Notes under the pieces: model-generated
The model's database searches: none
What the model was told of the DNA's origin: nothing
Seen by the model: only the letters and a program-made list of their open reading frames with translations
Made by a program: the position numbers and the translations under genes
Source: a virus
DNA: 28,531 nucleotides
Virus record (IMG/VR): IMGVR_UViG_3300020578_000336
Span: 1 to 28,531 of that record
Direction: 5' to 3' (one strand)
In this document: one piece after another, positions 5,819 to 13,164 of the stretch
Layout of the letters: every line of letters starts with the position of its first letter
Position numbering within the stretch: position 1 is the stretch's first letter

Positions 5819-6303
5819 TGCCGAAAACCGGGTTGGTTACGAAGGACATAATCGCAGAGCGCAATGGCGTCTGCTTCGTTGTCATCTTTGGGTGAATACC
5901 CAAGATGCTCAACAGCAATCATCACGAGTTTTTTGTTGGCATTGCCGCGACCCGTGATGTGTTTCTTGATGGTTCCAACAGGCACACCATCGTAGGGGAT
6001 TGAGTGTTTTTCGCACCACGAAGTCAGGTGTCCCATGAAGCCACCATAGACGTGTGCCGCGTCTGTAGAGTTGTGCATACGCACTTCTTCATAGAAAACA
6101 GCCTCAAACTGCTGGCGGTAGATTTCATCCAGCCATTCAGTGAAGCGCAGGTAGCGCATACCGCCGCCTTCCCATCGCTGCGGCTTGAATGACATGGTGC
6201 CGCTGACAATCTTTGGAGGAAGAATCCCCAATGGGTCGTTTAGCCACTCCCCCAGCGCCCAGCCGGTTGTGGTGCCGAGATCCAGGCAAAGCGCTTTCTT
6301 CAT
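5815..6303 (-). CDS. RuvC-like Holliday-junction resolvase
   Basis: A 162-residue RNase-H-fold nuclease of the RuvC type, about the usual length for RuvC. It starts with 'CLDLGTTTGWA', giving the first catalytic Asp at D8. A second acidic site is in 'VFYEEV' (E72/E73), and the last acidic cluster is 'DDNEADAIAL' (D141, E143, D145). Such proteins resolve four-way DNA junctions arising in recombination and replication before packaging, using Mg2+. In this phage it would complement the Erf/exonuclease operon at 13218-15443. ATGA overlaps on both sides tie it to the kinase-like gene and the membrane-protein pair. Confidence 0.85.
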   Translation of the reverse strand: MKKALCLDLGTTTGWALGEWLNDPLGILPPKIVSGTMSFKPQRWEGGGMRYLRFTEWLDEIYRQQFEAVFYEEVRMHNSTDAAHVYGGFMGHLTSWCEKHSIPYDGVPVGTIKKHITGRGNANKKLVMIAVEHLGYSPKDDNEADAIALCDYVLRNQPGFRQ

Positions 6304-6884
6304 GCCAGCTTCAGCGAATGTTCGGCAAACAGATCGCGCAGCTCTTTCGACAGCAGGTTGTAGGCAGTGGCGATGTCTGCGGCAGCGTCTTCCATGTTGA
6401 CAACCTCGCCCGGCTTCAAGTAGCTGAGACCTTCCTTGAAGCGCTGATCGAGTGCATCAATGACGATCGGATGCTCACAGATGTCGGTGACCGCCTCCTT
6501 CTCAGCATCGCTTTCGGCGTCACACAGCGCGACATAGGCGCCTTGACTGAGCGCCCAGCGGCTGCGGAACTTCCAGGTCTCGATCCAGAAGTTCCGCCCC
6601 AGGCACTGATGGCCCCACTCGGCATAGAGTGTCTCCGCCAGATGAGCAGGGGAGGGCCGACCGGACAGTTCGTCAATCGGTGTGGCGCGGCGAGTCATCA
6701 CGGCGGCTTCGCCGGTCACGGAATCCCAGCCAAGCTGATAGTTCAGCAGCGCAGCCACCATGTACTGAACCGGCTCGCGGAAGCAGTTGCGAAACACGTT
6801 GTCATTGCCGCGAGCGATGGTGCTGAGCAGTGACGCTCGCTTCCAGTATTCGTCTGGAGCGCCGCCTGTGATGTTGATGAGCAT
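6300..6884 (-). CDS. dNMP-kinase-like protein with degenerate P-loop
   Basis: I choose the ATG at 6884 (MLINITGGAPDEYWKRASLL) over the upstream one at 6920, because the promoter at 6909-6937 would start transcription near 6902. The 194-residue protein resembles the phage deoxynucleoside monophosphate kinase group: 'FREPVQYMVAALLNYQLGW', then 'TPIDELSGRPSPAHLAETLYAEWGHQCLGRNFW' (residues 68-100; segments quoted in parts) and a short strand 'AYVALCDAESDAEKEAV'. The glycine-rich loop GxxxxGK[ST] expected at residues 6-14 is absent; the segment reads GGAPDEYWKRAS. It is therefore either inactive as a kinase or a repurposed member. The resemblance is by eye only. Confidence 0.5.
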   Translation of the reverse strand: MLINITGGAPDEYWKRASLLSTIARGNDNVFRNCFREPVQYMVAALLNYQLGWDSVTGEAAVMTRRATPIDELSGRPSPAHLAETLYAEWGHQCLGRNFWIETWKFRSRWALSQGAYVALCDAESDAEKEAVTDICEHPIVIDALDQRFKEGLSYLKPGEVVNMEDAAADIATAYNLLSKELRDLFAEHSLKLA

Positions 6885-6908
6885 GGGGTCTTGTCGGTGG
6901 GCTCCCCC

Positions 6909-6937
6909 TTTGTAGCACACTGTTAGCAGCAGCGCAA
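6909..6937 (-). promoter_or_regulatory. promoter with GCTAAC element and GTGC-extended -10
   Basis: Minus strand: TTGCGC (6937-6932), 17 bases, then TACAAA (6914-6909) preceded by GTGTGC. GCTAAC (6927-6922) is seven bases before the -10. It lies in the divergent gap opposite the primase-helicase gene and would drive the kinase-like/RuvC operon. Confidence 0.55.
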
Positions 6938-6965
6938 CAGACCTGTAACAATCGCATCATGTGTT

Positions 6966-9566
6966 ATGGTTTCCAGTACCCCACAAGTCCACATGATGCA
7001 GTTTGACCTGTCGCAGGCACTGATGTACCTGCAGGCACTGGGCAAATCGCCCAACACTGTGCGTCTACGCGCATTTCCGCATACAAAGACACCAGTTGAG
7101 CGCAAGCAGCAGATGCGAGCGCGAAAGCTGACGTTCAACCCAACGGAGATTGAAGAGGCGCAAGCACTCGGTTACGGCGTCTATGCGGTAGTCAACGAAG
7201 GCGGCGATACCAAAGCGACGATTCAAGCGTGCGTCGCCTACTTTGCAGAGTTTGACGGCATCAGCCATAGCCAGCAGTGGGAGCGGGTCAAGGAACAGAG
7301 ACTGCCTGAGCCGAGCTTTGTGGTGGACACTGGCGGCGGCAGCCTCCACTTCTACTGGGTGCTGAAACGCCCTGAGCCGAATCTGGCGCGGTGGCAAGAC
7401 GATCAGCGCCGGCTGGCCGCGCACCTGGGCAGTGACCGCTCGATCAACGATCCGAGTCGTGTGATGCGGCTGCCGGGTGCGATGTACATGGATGCGCAGC
7501 AGCGGCCTGTGGCGCAGAGCCGCATTGTTCACATGAGCGACAAGAAGTACGTCAGAGAGGCTGTACTACAGAACATCCCAGAGCTGCCGCAGGAGCGAAA
7601 ACCGAAGCCTCCGGCCCCGCGAGGGGGTGTCCAGAGCGACCCCATGGAGGAAGCGCTGGCCGTGCTCCGGCAGATCCCGGCACGGGTGCCTGGCGGCGGC
7701 ACCAGGGACGTGTACCTGAAGCTGCTATGGGCGCTGGCCTCGATCTGTGGGCCGCAGGAGGCTGGCCGGGTCATGGCGGCTCACAGCCCCGAGTGGGCGG
7801 CGCAGGAGGATCTGGAGCGCAAGGCCGCCGAGGCGACGGGCTCGGTTGGAGCAGGTAGCCTGTTCATGCTGGCCCGCCGCGAATGGGGCATCCGCCGCAA
7901 AAGCAGCCGTGCCCCTCAGCCGCCGATGAGACAAGCCACCAGCAGCGCACCGCCGTCACCAGCGGAGCAGTTCAACCAGTACGCAAACACCACGGCGCTG
8001 TCGCCCGATGGTGCGCGGAATGAACTGCGGCAACTGATCGCAGACGGCTGCTCTGGTTCAGCATTGGAGGCTGAGTGTGTTCGCGTTGCGACGGAGTACG
8101 AGCTTTCTGTTGGTGACGCACGGCAATTTGCGCGGCAGCTTGAGAATGAAATACATGCCGAGACGCAGGCCAACGCAGACATCGTTCAGATTCGCACGCA
8201 TGAAGCGCAGCGTGCATTTCGCAAAGATGTTCTGACGCTTGAGTATCTACTGCCGTCGTATCTTGTCGAGCCGATTCGCTATGTGAATGAGTCGCTGCAG
8301 TCTGATGATCTGTCGGCAGCGATGACATTCATGGGTGCTGTCAGTGGCGTCATCCGCACTGGCACGATGATTCGTGGTGACCTGCGATCATTCGTGGTGC
8401 CGCCCAACATGTATCTGGCGCTGATCGGTAAGTCTGGCCTGGGCAAGTCGCCGCTGATGCGGCAGCTCTGCGATCGAGTGTTGGACAAGGTGCGGCTGGA
8501 ATACGCGGCCAAGAACAGAGCGAAGCAGGCCGACTGGTACACGGCAAACAACTTACTGCCGAAGAATCAGCAGCAGCCGAAGCCACGTCGCTTCATGATG
8601 ACCATTGACAACTATACCGAGGAGTCACTGATTGAACTTCTGGGGCTGCACGAAAGCGCACAGCTTGGACTGCTGCTGAAAGCAGATGAGCTGGCCCAGG
8701 TGTTCCGTTCGCTAAACGCCTACAAAGGCGGCGGCAAGGGCTCTGAAGAGCAGCAACTGCTGTCGCTGTTTGATGGAGCTGGCGGCAGCAGCATCCGCGT
8801 GACAACGGACGTACGCGAGTTTGAGTTTGCCCAGTTCTCGATCATCGGCGGGATGCAGCCACGGGTGTTTGACATGCTGGCCAGCAACGGTGATCCAAGC
8901 GGTTTGTTCGCCCGGATTCTGCTGTGTCCGCTGCCCAATGAGATTCGTACACGCGACCCGATTGAGAGCATTGAAGCGATCGAGCAGTTTCACATCTGCG
9001 AGCGCAAGATTCAGGAAGTTGCGCTGGAAGTCTACAATCTGGAGCCATTCCAGTACGTGCTGGAGCCAGCGGCGATGAAGCGATTGGCACTGTATCAGCA
9101 TCAGGCGAAGCTAGCCGCTGATCAGTCCGAACTGGATGAGCAGAGCAGTGTTTACGGCAAGCGAGCTGGCTACATTCTTCGCATTGCCGGGCTGATGCAC
9201 ATTCTCGGTATCGCGTGCGGCGACATTCCGCCACGCTCGATGATCGCTGATGGCCTAGTTGAGAAGGCGTACTATGTGATCGAGCACTTGCAAGCCTATG
9301 CGCTTAACGCACACCGCAGGATCCATCTGAACGTTGATTCTGCTGGCCGTGAAATGACGGCCAAGATTCAACGCATGGGCTTTATCGAGCCTCTGTCGGC
9401 AGCGCAGTTCCGCAAGAATCATCTGAACAAAAAATACCACAAGGAGTATCCCACCGACAGCATCCAAGTGTTTATGCAGAAACTGGTAGATGCGAAGTAC
9501 GGTGAGTGGGTGCCGGGTCCGCGCAAGTCGCTGCTGTATAAAGCGATCAAGCCGATTGATCGGTGA
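6966..9566 (+). CDS. phage primase-helicase (AEP-like primase plus DUF3987-like helicase)
   Basis: An 866-residue two-domain replication protein. N-terminal part: 'FAEFDG' (residues 93-98), 'TGGGSLHFYW' (122-131) and 'DPSRVMRLPG' (162-171) are hallmarks of archaeo-eukaryotic-type/RepB-like primases; the acidic residues and the His should bind metal and nucleotide. C-terminal part: Walker A 'GKSGLGKS' (488-495) and Walker B 'LLLKADE' ending at D574-E575 fit the DUF3987-type replicative helicase. Together they would prime and unwind phage DNA. The true start may be one of the ATGs at 6993 or 6996, because a TATGGT -10-like sequence overlaps the first ATG and no Shine-Dalgarno sequence marks either. 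The gene is divergent from the minus-strand block. Confidence 0.85.
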   Translation: MVSSTPQVHMMQFDLSQALMYLQALGKSPNTVRLRAFPHTKTPVERKQQMRARKLTFNPTEIEEAQALGYGVYAVVNEGGDTKATIQACVAYFAEFDGISHSQQWERVKEQRLPEPSFVVDTGGGSLHFYWVLKRPEPNLARWQDDQRRLAAHLGSDRSINDPSRVMRLPGAMYMDAQQRPVAQSRIVHMSDKKYVREAVLQNIPELPQERKPKPPAPRGGVQSDPMEEALAVLRQIPARVPGGGTRDVYLKLLWALASICGPQEAGRVMAAHSPEWAAQEDLERKAAEATGSVGAGSLFMLARREWGIRRKSSRAPQPPMRQATSSAPPSPAEQFNQYANTTALSPDGARNELRQLIADGCSGSALEAECVRVATEYELSVGDARQFARQLENEIHAETQANADIVQIRTHEAQRAFRKDVLTLEYLLPSYLVEPIRYVNESLQSDDLSAAMTFMGAVSGVIRTGTMIRGDLRSFVVPPNMYLALIGKSGLGKSPLMRQLCDRVLDKVRLEYAAKNRAKQADWYTANNLLPKNQQQPKPRRFMMTIDNYTEESLIELLGLHESAQLGLLLKADELAQVFRSLNAYKGGGKGSEEQQLLSLFDGAGGSSIRVTTDVREFEFAQFSIIGGMQPRVFDMLASNGDPSGLFARILLCPLPNEIRTRDPIESIEAIEQFHICERKIQEVALEVYNLEPFQYVLEPAAMKRLALYQHQAKLAADQSELDEQSSVYGKRAGYILRIAGLMHILGIACGDIPPRSMIADGLVEKAYYVIEHLQAYALNAHRRIHLNVDSAGREMTAKIQRMGFIEPLSAAQFRKNHLNKKYHKEYPTDSIQVFMQKLVDAKYGEWVPGPRKSLLYKAIKPIDR

Positions 9567-9869
9567 TCATTCGTTCACCGCAACCAGGTAACGCTCCAGT
9601 AGAATCATCGCGCTGTTAATCTTGGTGATCGCATCGAGACCTTCCTGACGGCCGTTCACGTCGTCCAGCATTTTCTCGCGGACCCGTTCCGCCAGGATCG
9701 CCAGCAGCGCGTGCTCAGCACGCATCCCAGTGTCGTCCTCCTCCTTGAAGCGAACGGTCAGGTCTTGATCGCCGCCGCCGATCACGCGGTAGTGGCGGGC
9801 CGGCACGACGAGCCCTTCGTACTTGTCGATCGTGGCGCCGTTGGGGCCGGTGTAGTCGAGCTGGGCCAT
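9567..9869 (-). CDS. hypothetical protein with C-terminal helical hairpin (100 aa)
   Basis: I prefer the ATG at 9869 (MAQLDYTGPNGATIDKYEGL). The longer start at 9905 sits directly on the T-run of a terminator. Residues 1-45 look like a small beta domain; residues 50-100 form two helices, 'GMRAEHALLAILAERVREKM' and then 'GRQEGLDAITKINSAMILLE'. That hairpin faintly recalls the Acb2/Tad1-type hairpin of anti-CBASS proteins (Arg-Glu, 'TKxxxA'), but the match is weak. The stop codon is back-to-back with the primase-helicase stop (TGATCA). The DNA before the ATG resembles that before 19579. Confidence 0.6.
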   Translation of the reverse strand: MAQLDYTGPNGATIDKYEGLVVPARHYRVIGGGDQDLTVRFKEEDDTGMRAEHALLAILAERVREKMLDDVNGRQEGLDAITKINSAMILLERYLVAVNE

Positions 9870-9905
9870 GGGGCTCTGGAGGTATCGCCGCCAGTCTACG
9901 CCCAT

Positions 9906-9936
9906 GAAAAAGCCGGTGAGTCCACCCTCACCGGCT
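9906..9936 (-). terminator. rho-independent terminator
   Basis: A perfect 10-bp stem, AGCCGGTGAG / CTCACCGGCT (9911-9920 and 9927-9936), with a 6-base loop, followed on the minus strand by TTTTC. It should end the transcript of the winged-helix gene (9973-10461). The U-tract touches the upstream in-frame ATG of the following gene, which argues for a start further down. Confidence 0.8.
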
Positions 9937-9972
9937 CAGTCGTCTACAAGAGACCCCACGGATGTCAGTGTA

Positions 9973-10461
9973 TCACGCTGCGATCGGCTTTAGGTCATCT
10001 GCTTCGGTGATTTCATCCATCGGCGTTGACATGAGCCTGTAGCGGCGATTGAGTAGTGGGCTGTAGCCAGTAAGAAAGCAGTAAACCGTGTTGTACTTGT
10101 AGCCATGTTTGGCGCACCATTCGTGCAGCCCATTGACCGGGATTCTAACAGTGCGGCCAACTCGCAGATCACGCAACTTCCAACATGGTGGATCGGGCGG
10201 CTTGTCATCTGCATTGGACTTGACCCACCAAAGCCAGAAACCGCCACGGCCTGCCTTGTGTAGGTGGCAGCCGACGAGTCCGTTCTTGATCAAGATACGA
10301 AGTGCTTTCCGCATGGTGTTGCGGTGCATCCCAAGTTCGTCGGCTGCTGCCATGAAACTAGGCCACCACTGCTTGCCTTTTTGCTCAAGTTGCACCATCA
10401 ATAGCACTTGACACGGCATGTATTGATAGCGAAGTTGCGCGAGGTATTCAGGCTGGATCAT
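9973..10461 (-). CDS. winged helix-turn-helix DNA-binding protein
   Basis: A 162-residue protein. Residues 15-80 form a winged helix-turn-helix: a helix around 'CQVLLMVQLEQ', then 'FMAAADELGMHRNTMRKALR' as HTH helices 2-3, then 'LIKNGLVG' and a Trp-rich wing 'GGFWLWWV'. The recognition helix, MHRNTMRKALRIL, resembles GntR-like and replication-initiator helices. The C-terminal half has 'VRIPVNGLHEWCAKHGYKYN', perhaps a second DNA-binding or dimer region. It may be a phage regulator or replication accessory factor. A terminator at 9906-9936 follows it. Confidence 0.75.
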   Translation of the reverse strand: MIQPEYLAQLRYQYMPCQVLLMVQLEQKGKQWWPSFMAAADELGMHRNTMRKALRILIKNGLVGCHLHKAGRGGFWLWWVKSNADDKPPDPPCWKLRDLRVGRTVRIPVNGLHEWCAKHGYKYNTVYCFLTGYSPLLNRRYRLMSTPMDEITEADDLKPIAA

Positions 10462-10470
10462 TGGCCTTCC

Positions 10471-10797
10471 CTAGCGATCCGCGCCTGTTCGGTGAGCAGG
10501 GCACGGATGGCGTTGCGATCCTCCATTGGCACCCTCCAGCTCGGCGGCGATGGCGAGGAGTTGATAGCGAGCGTCTTCGTTGCGGACGCTCTTGCCATCG
10601 ACAAATGCTCCCGCTTCCGGGAATGACCCTTCACGGGGAGGGTCGTAATGCTCCGGCACCACCTGATCCGCTACAGCACGCAGGGCGGCGGCGAGGCACA
10701 CTCGCTTGTTTGGGTGGTTGTGCCCGCCAGGCCAGTGGTCAAACGTGGCATCCAGCACCGCCTGTGCGGCGGTGCTCAGGGGGGTGGGGTCAGTCAT
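10471..10797 (-). CDS. small hypothetical protein of mosaic family (108 aa)
   Basis: The 108-residue protein begins with the module MTDPxPLSxAAQAVLDA, then 'VCLAAALRAVADQVVPEHYD' and 'RYQLLAIAAELEG', a layout I associate with small cyanophage proteins. The ATG at 10797 overlaps the upstream stop by 8 bases (ATGACTGA), so earlier in-frame ATGs are read-through. The first 53 bases of the gene are nearly identical to an internal segment of the upstream gene. Helical, function unknown. Confidence 0.65.
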   Translation of the reverse strand: MTDPTPLSTAAQAVLDATFDHWPGGHNHPNKRVCLAAALRAVADQVVPEHYDPPREGSFPEAGAFVDGKSVRNEDARYQLLAIAAELEGANGGSQRHPCPAHRTGADR

Positions 10798-10799
10798 CG
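10747..10799. repeat. 53-bp direct repeat, copy A
   Basis: Encodes the MTDPxPLSxAAQAVLDA start module of the 108-residue gene. It matches copy B (11237-11289) at 49 of 53 positions by my count. The shared end, GGGGTCAGTCATCG on the plus strand, is also present at about 11482-11495. Confidence 0.75.
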
Positions 10800-11494
10800 G
10801 TCGGCTCCGTGGTGGTGGTGGGCAGCGGCAGGGCGTGGGCGGGGAGCCAGTGGGTCGCATCTTCTGCGTATTCCAAGGGCTCAAAAGACCACCATCCGGT
10901 TGATCCATCGCATGATGGAGGGTTCCAGCACCAGCAAGATCCCACGGTCGCGCCAACATTAAAAGCGCAATCCTCCGGCCCCGGCAGCCGCTCGCTAATC
11001 GGCACTGGCTGGAGCGGCGCGAGTGGGCTCGCTTGAGCAACCTCCAGCGATGCCTGAATGTATCTAGCAAAAATTGACTTGCGACCGGCGATGCCAACTT
11101 TTACTCTTTCAAGAAACAGCTCTCGCGGCATGTTGTTAGCATAATCAGCCCCGCCTGAGATCGCTGAGCAGATGATGCGCTCTTGCTCGGGCTCGCCAGC
11201 AGCGCCCGTTTCGCTGACGATCATAGGTAGAAGGCCGGCATCCAGCACTGCCTGTGCGGCGGGGCTCAGTGGGTTGGGGTCAGTCATCGAGCTGCTCGGA
11301 TAGATGGGGAATCGTGTGGACGCTGCGGAGCCTGCTGACAGGTGTTGCTGCACCCGCTTGCGCAGCGCAACGCTCTCTCGATACCAGTAGTAGTCCTCGG
11401 GGTCATCGAACTGGTGGTCGGCCTCCAGTTGGCCCTGCATGTAGGCCATGTGGCTGGCCAACTTGATCAGCAGGTCGAGGGTGGGGTCAGTCAT
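10790..11494 (-). CDS. mosaic hypothetical protein with DUF551-like C-terminus (234 aa)
   Basis: The 234-residue ORF has three parts. Residues 1-52 are a helical segment (MTDPTLDLLIKLASHMAYMQ). Residues 70-86 repeat the MTDPxPLSxAAQAVLDA module. The last 70 residues have 'PVPISERLPGP ... WWSFEP ... THWLPAHALPLP', the pattern of the phage DUF551 family. The second module's in-frame ATG at 11287 has the same surroundings as real gene starts, so two genes may have fused, or an internal start may give a shorter product. Its start and stop overlap the neighbours by 8 bases each. Function unknown. Confidence 0.6.
   Translation of the reverse strand: MTDPTLDLLIKLASHMAYMQGQLEADHQFDDPEDYYWYRESVALRKRVQQHLSAGSAASTRFPIYPSSSMTDPNPLSPAAQAVLDAGLLPMIVSETGAAGEPEQERIICSAISGGADYANNMPRELFLERVKVGIAGRKSIFARYIQASLEVAQASPLAPLQPVPISERLPGPEDCAFNVGATVGSCWCWNPPSCDGSTGWWSFEPLEYAEDATHWLPAHALPLPTTTTEPTDD
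11237..11289. repeat. 53-bp direct repeat, copy B
   Basis: Second copy of the repeat at 10747-10799. Here the encoded module is internal to a longer frame and its ATG is at 11287. The four differences fall mainly at codon positions that keep or mildly change residues. Confidence 0.75.
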
Positions 11495-11831
11495 CGAGTT
11501 GCTCCAGTGCGCGGCGGATAATATCGTATTTGGCCATCACATCTGCATTGAGATGGACACCATTAACTACAACGGGGTCAATTTGCATAGATGACAGCGT
11601 CGCAAGCGCCTGCTCCTTCAAGTTCAGCGGCTTGGGGCGGCGGGCAGCGCGGAGCGAATCACCGCACTCGGCGTAGCCTTGAACCCACTCACAGCACGCT
11701 TCCAGCTCCTGTTCGGCGCCCCATTGGGCGGCTTGGGTGGCGACCTTTTCCATGTCATGGTCAACAAACAAGGCATCGCGCCACTGCTTCACCAGCTCAA
11801 GCGGTGGCGTGATCGGTTCGTTGTTGCTCAT
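11487..11831 (-). CDS. conserved cyanophage-type hypothetical protein (114 aa)
   Basis: I choose the ATG at 11831 (MSNNEPITPPLELVKQWRDA) over an in-frame GTG at 11924; a GGAG lies 12 bases upstream and the residues before it look untranslated. The protein has 'LVKQWRDAL', then 'AAQWGAEQELEACCEWVQGY', 'RAARRPKPLNLKEQALATL' and ends 'IIRRALEQLDD'. I recognise this as a small-protein type common in phages of Synechococcus-like cyanobacteria; no function is known to me. It heads a chain of three 8-base overlapping genes. Confidence 0.75.
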   Translation of the reverse strand: MSNNEPITPPLELVKQWRDALFVDHDMEKVATQAAQWGAEQELEACCEWVQGYAECGDSLRAARRPKPLNLKEQALATLSSMQIDPVVVNGVHLNADVMAKYDIIRRALEQLDD

Positions 11832-11940
11832 TGGGTTAGTTGCTCCGACTTGTGTTGTTATTGGTGGGCGGTGCTGATGATTCAAGCTATAGATCGCGGG
11901 GTGATGGCTGCGGCAGCCGATCACTCGGAATTGCAGTCGA

Positions 11941-12579
11941 TCATTTCCCTACCCTCCTCCTTATCCTTTGCGCCCACCCAAGCGCCACCCCCAGCCCGAG
12001 CACCCCAGCAGGGCCGGGCACGGCAGGTTCGTTCGGCGGATCGTGATGCGGCGGCCTCCCACCACCACCATGACCGCCACCATGGCCACCGCCGCCGCCG
12101 CTCCAGCCGCCACCGCGCCCAGGCCCGTAGATCCCCGGCGGATTCCAGCCTGCAGGCGCACCACGCCACGAGGCGAGCAGGGCAGGGCCGGCGATGCGAC
12201 CGCGACCCGTCACCGGGGGATCGAACAGGCTGCCGCTGGAGTGGCCGCCATGGATGCGCGGCAGCTTGGCGGGACGGTAGCCCAGCGGATCGAGCGGATC
12301 GGCCTGCACGGGGCGGCTGCCGGCGACTCCGACGCCTTCCGGCAACACATCGGCCCACCCAGCGCCAGCGCAGATCAGCAGCAGTGGCGCGGCCTTCATG
12401 GCGGCAACCGCAAGAAAATGCGCTTTTGTTTTGGCGGCGTGTTTGCGCTGCCGCTCAGCATTGTAAGCGCGGCCTTCTTCGGTGAACTTAGGCCAACAGG
12501 ACGAACAGTAGTCGCGTGTCGGGTGATAGACGCGCCTGCTGCAATCAGGGTTGGCGCAGGCTTTGATGGGCTTTGGCAT
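11941..12579 (-). CDS. zinc-finger/glycine-rich protein with PEP-CTERM-like tail
   Basis: The 212-residue ORF reads as two parts. Residues 1-55 carry C8, C13, C25 and C28 (CANPDC ... CSSC), a treble-clef-like zinc site as in small phage proteins. From residue 54 comes a hydrophobic stretch (FLAVAAMKAAPLLLICAGAG) that would serve as a membrane anchor or signal peptide, then a Gly/His-rich region (about 150-180), and a C-terminus 'VPGPAGVLGLGVALGWAQRI' followed by RRRVGK. That end resembles the cyanobacterial PEP-CTERM sorting signal. A second protein could start at the ATG at 12399. A fused pair or an acquired host surface-protein fragment are both possible. Confidence 0.55.
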   Translation of the reverse strand: MPKPIKACANPDCSRRVYHPTRDYCSSCWPKFTEEGRAYNAERQRKHAAKTKAHFLAVAAMKAAPLLLICAGAGWADVLPEGVGVAGSRPVQADPLDPLGYRPAKLPRIHGGHSSGSLFDPPVTGRGRIAGPALLASWRGAPAGWNPPGIYGPGRGGGWSGGGGGHGGGHGGGGRPPHHDPPNEPAVPGPAGVLGLGVALGWAQRIRRRVGK

Positions 12580-12599
12580 GTGCGTTAGCTGCTGTGGTT

Positions 12600-12605
12600 A
12601 CTGTA
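12600..12605 (-). promoter_or_regulatory. extended -10 promoter element
   Basis: Minus strand TACAGT preceded by GTGTGC, giving GTGTGCTACAGT. The same TGTGCTACA core precedes the kinase-like gene and the Erf operon. There is no convincing -35. A GCTAAC is seen downstream of the -10 (12589-12584). It would start near 12593, ahead of the ATG at 12579. Confidence 0.4.
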
Positions 12606-12612
12606 GCACACA

Positions 12613-13083
12613 TCAGGCACGGCTCAGCCTCAGAGACGCACGGCGCAGCGCTTCAATGCGAACATACAGATCGCTCATCTGCTGCATTGTTTCGGCAGCG
12701 TTGATCAGGTAGGGCCAGCGGTCGTCTTTCATCACTTCAGGTAGCGACTTGTACATGCGCCTGGCCATCTGCTTCAGCGTTTCGTCGCCATTGGCCTCAA
12801 CCTGCCAGTCCTCAGTCAGAACAAACCGCCTTGAGCGGGAATCGTCATCGTAGCGGTGGCCAAGCTCGTCAAGGCAGCGCAGTTCAACGCGACCAAGGCC
12901 CGACTGCAGAAAGATGTATTTACCGAAAGCGGACAGCGGCTCGGACACCTTGAGCCATTCGCGCTCGATTTCCCTCCAGAAGGCGTCGCGGTCAATGACG
13001 AACTGGCAGTGATCTTTACCAGTGTTGATGCCGTCTGCCTTGGCTTCGTCAAGCAGATACAGCATGGACGTGAACATGGACAT
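12613..13083 (-). CDS. hypothetical protein (156 aa)
   Basis: A 156-residue charged protein, MSMFTSMLYLLDEAKADGIN at the start. Its middle has 'VIDRDAFWREIEREWLKVSE' and the C-terminal third is helical (MQQMSDLYVRIEALRRASLR). No family recognised. It starts about 20 bases downstream of one of the best promoters in the window (TTGACC-N17-TAAGAT) and is divergent from the Erf operon. The gap before the next gene holds another promoter element, so it may be a single-gene transcript. Confidence 0.75.
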   Translation of the reverse strand: MSMFTSMLYLLDEAKADGINTGKDHCQFVIDRDAFWREIEREWLKVSEPLSAFGKYIFLQSGLGRVELRCLDELGHRYDDDSRSRRFVLTEDWQVEANGDETLKQMARRMYKSLPEVMKDDRWPYLINAAETMQQMSDLYVRIEALRRASLRLSRA

Positions 13084-13110
13084 GGGGTGTTTTGTGGGGT
13101 GAACAGCAGA

Positions 13111-13139
13111 ATCTTACACCCTCGTTAGCAGGGGGTCAA
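13111..13139 (-). promoter_or_regulatory. sigma-70-like promoter with GCTAAC element
   Basis: Minus strand: TTGACC (13139-13134), exactly 17 bases, then TAAGAT (13116-13111). GCTAAC (13129-13124) is seven bases before the -10 and is flanked by the inverted CCCT/AGGG. Start expected near 13104, ATG at 13083. Confidence 0.65.
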
Positions 13140-13164
13140 GCGACGGGCTTCACAGACTGTCGTA

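Noticed and set aside
11679-12485. 268-residue plus-strand frame
   Set aside because: Long Arg/His/Ala/Pro stretches typical of a frame opposite GC-rich coding DNA; it crosses two minus-strand genes and their gap.
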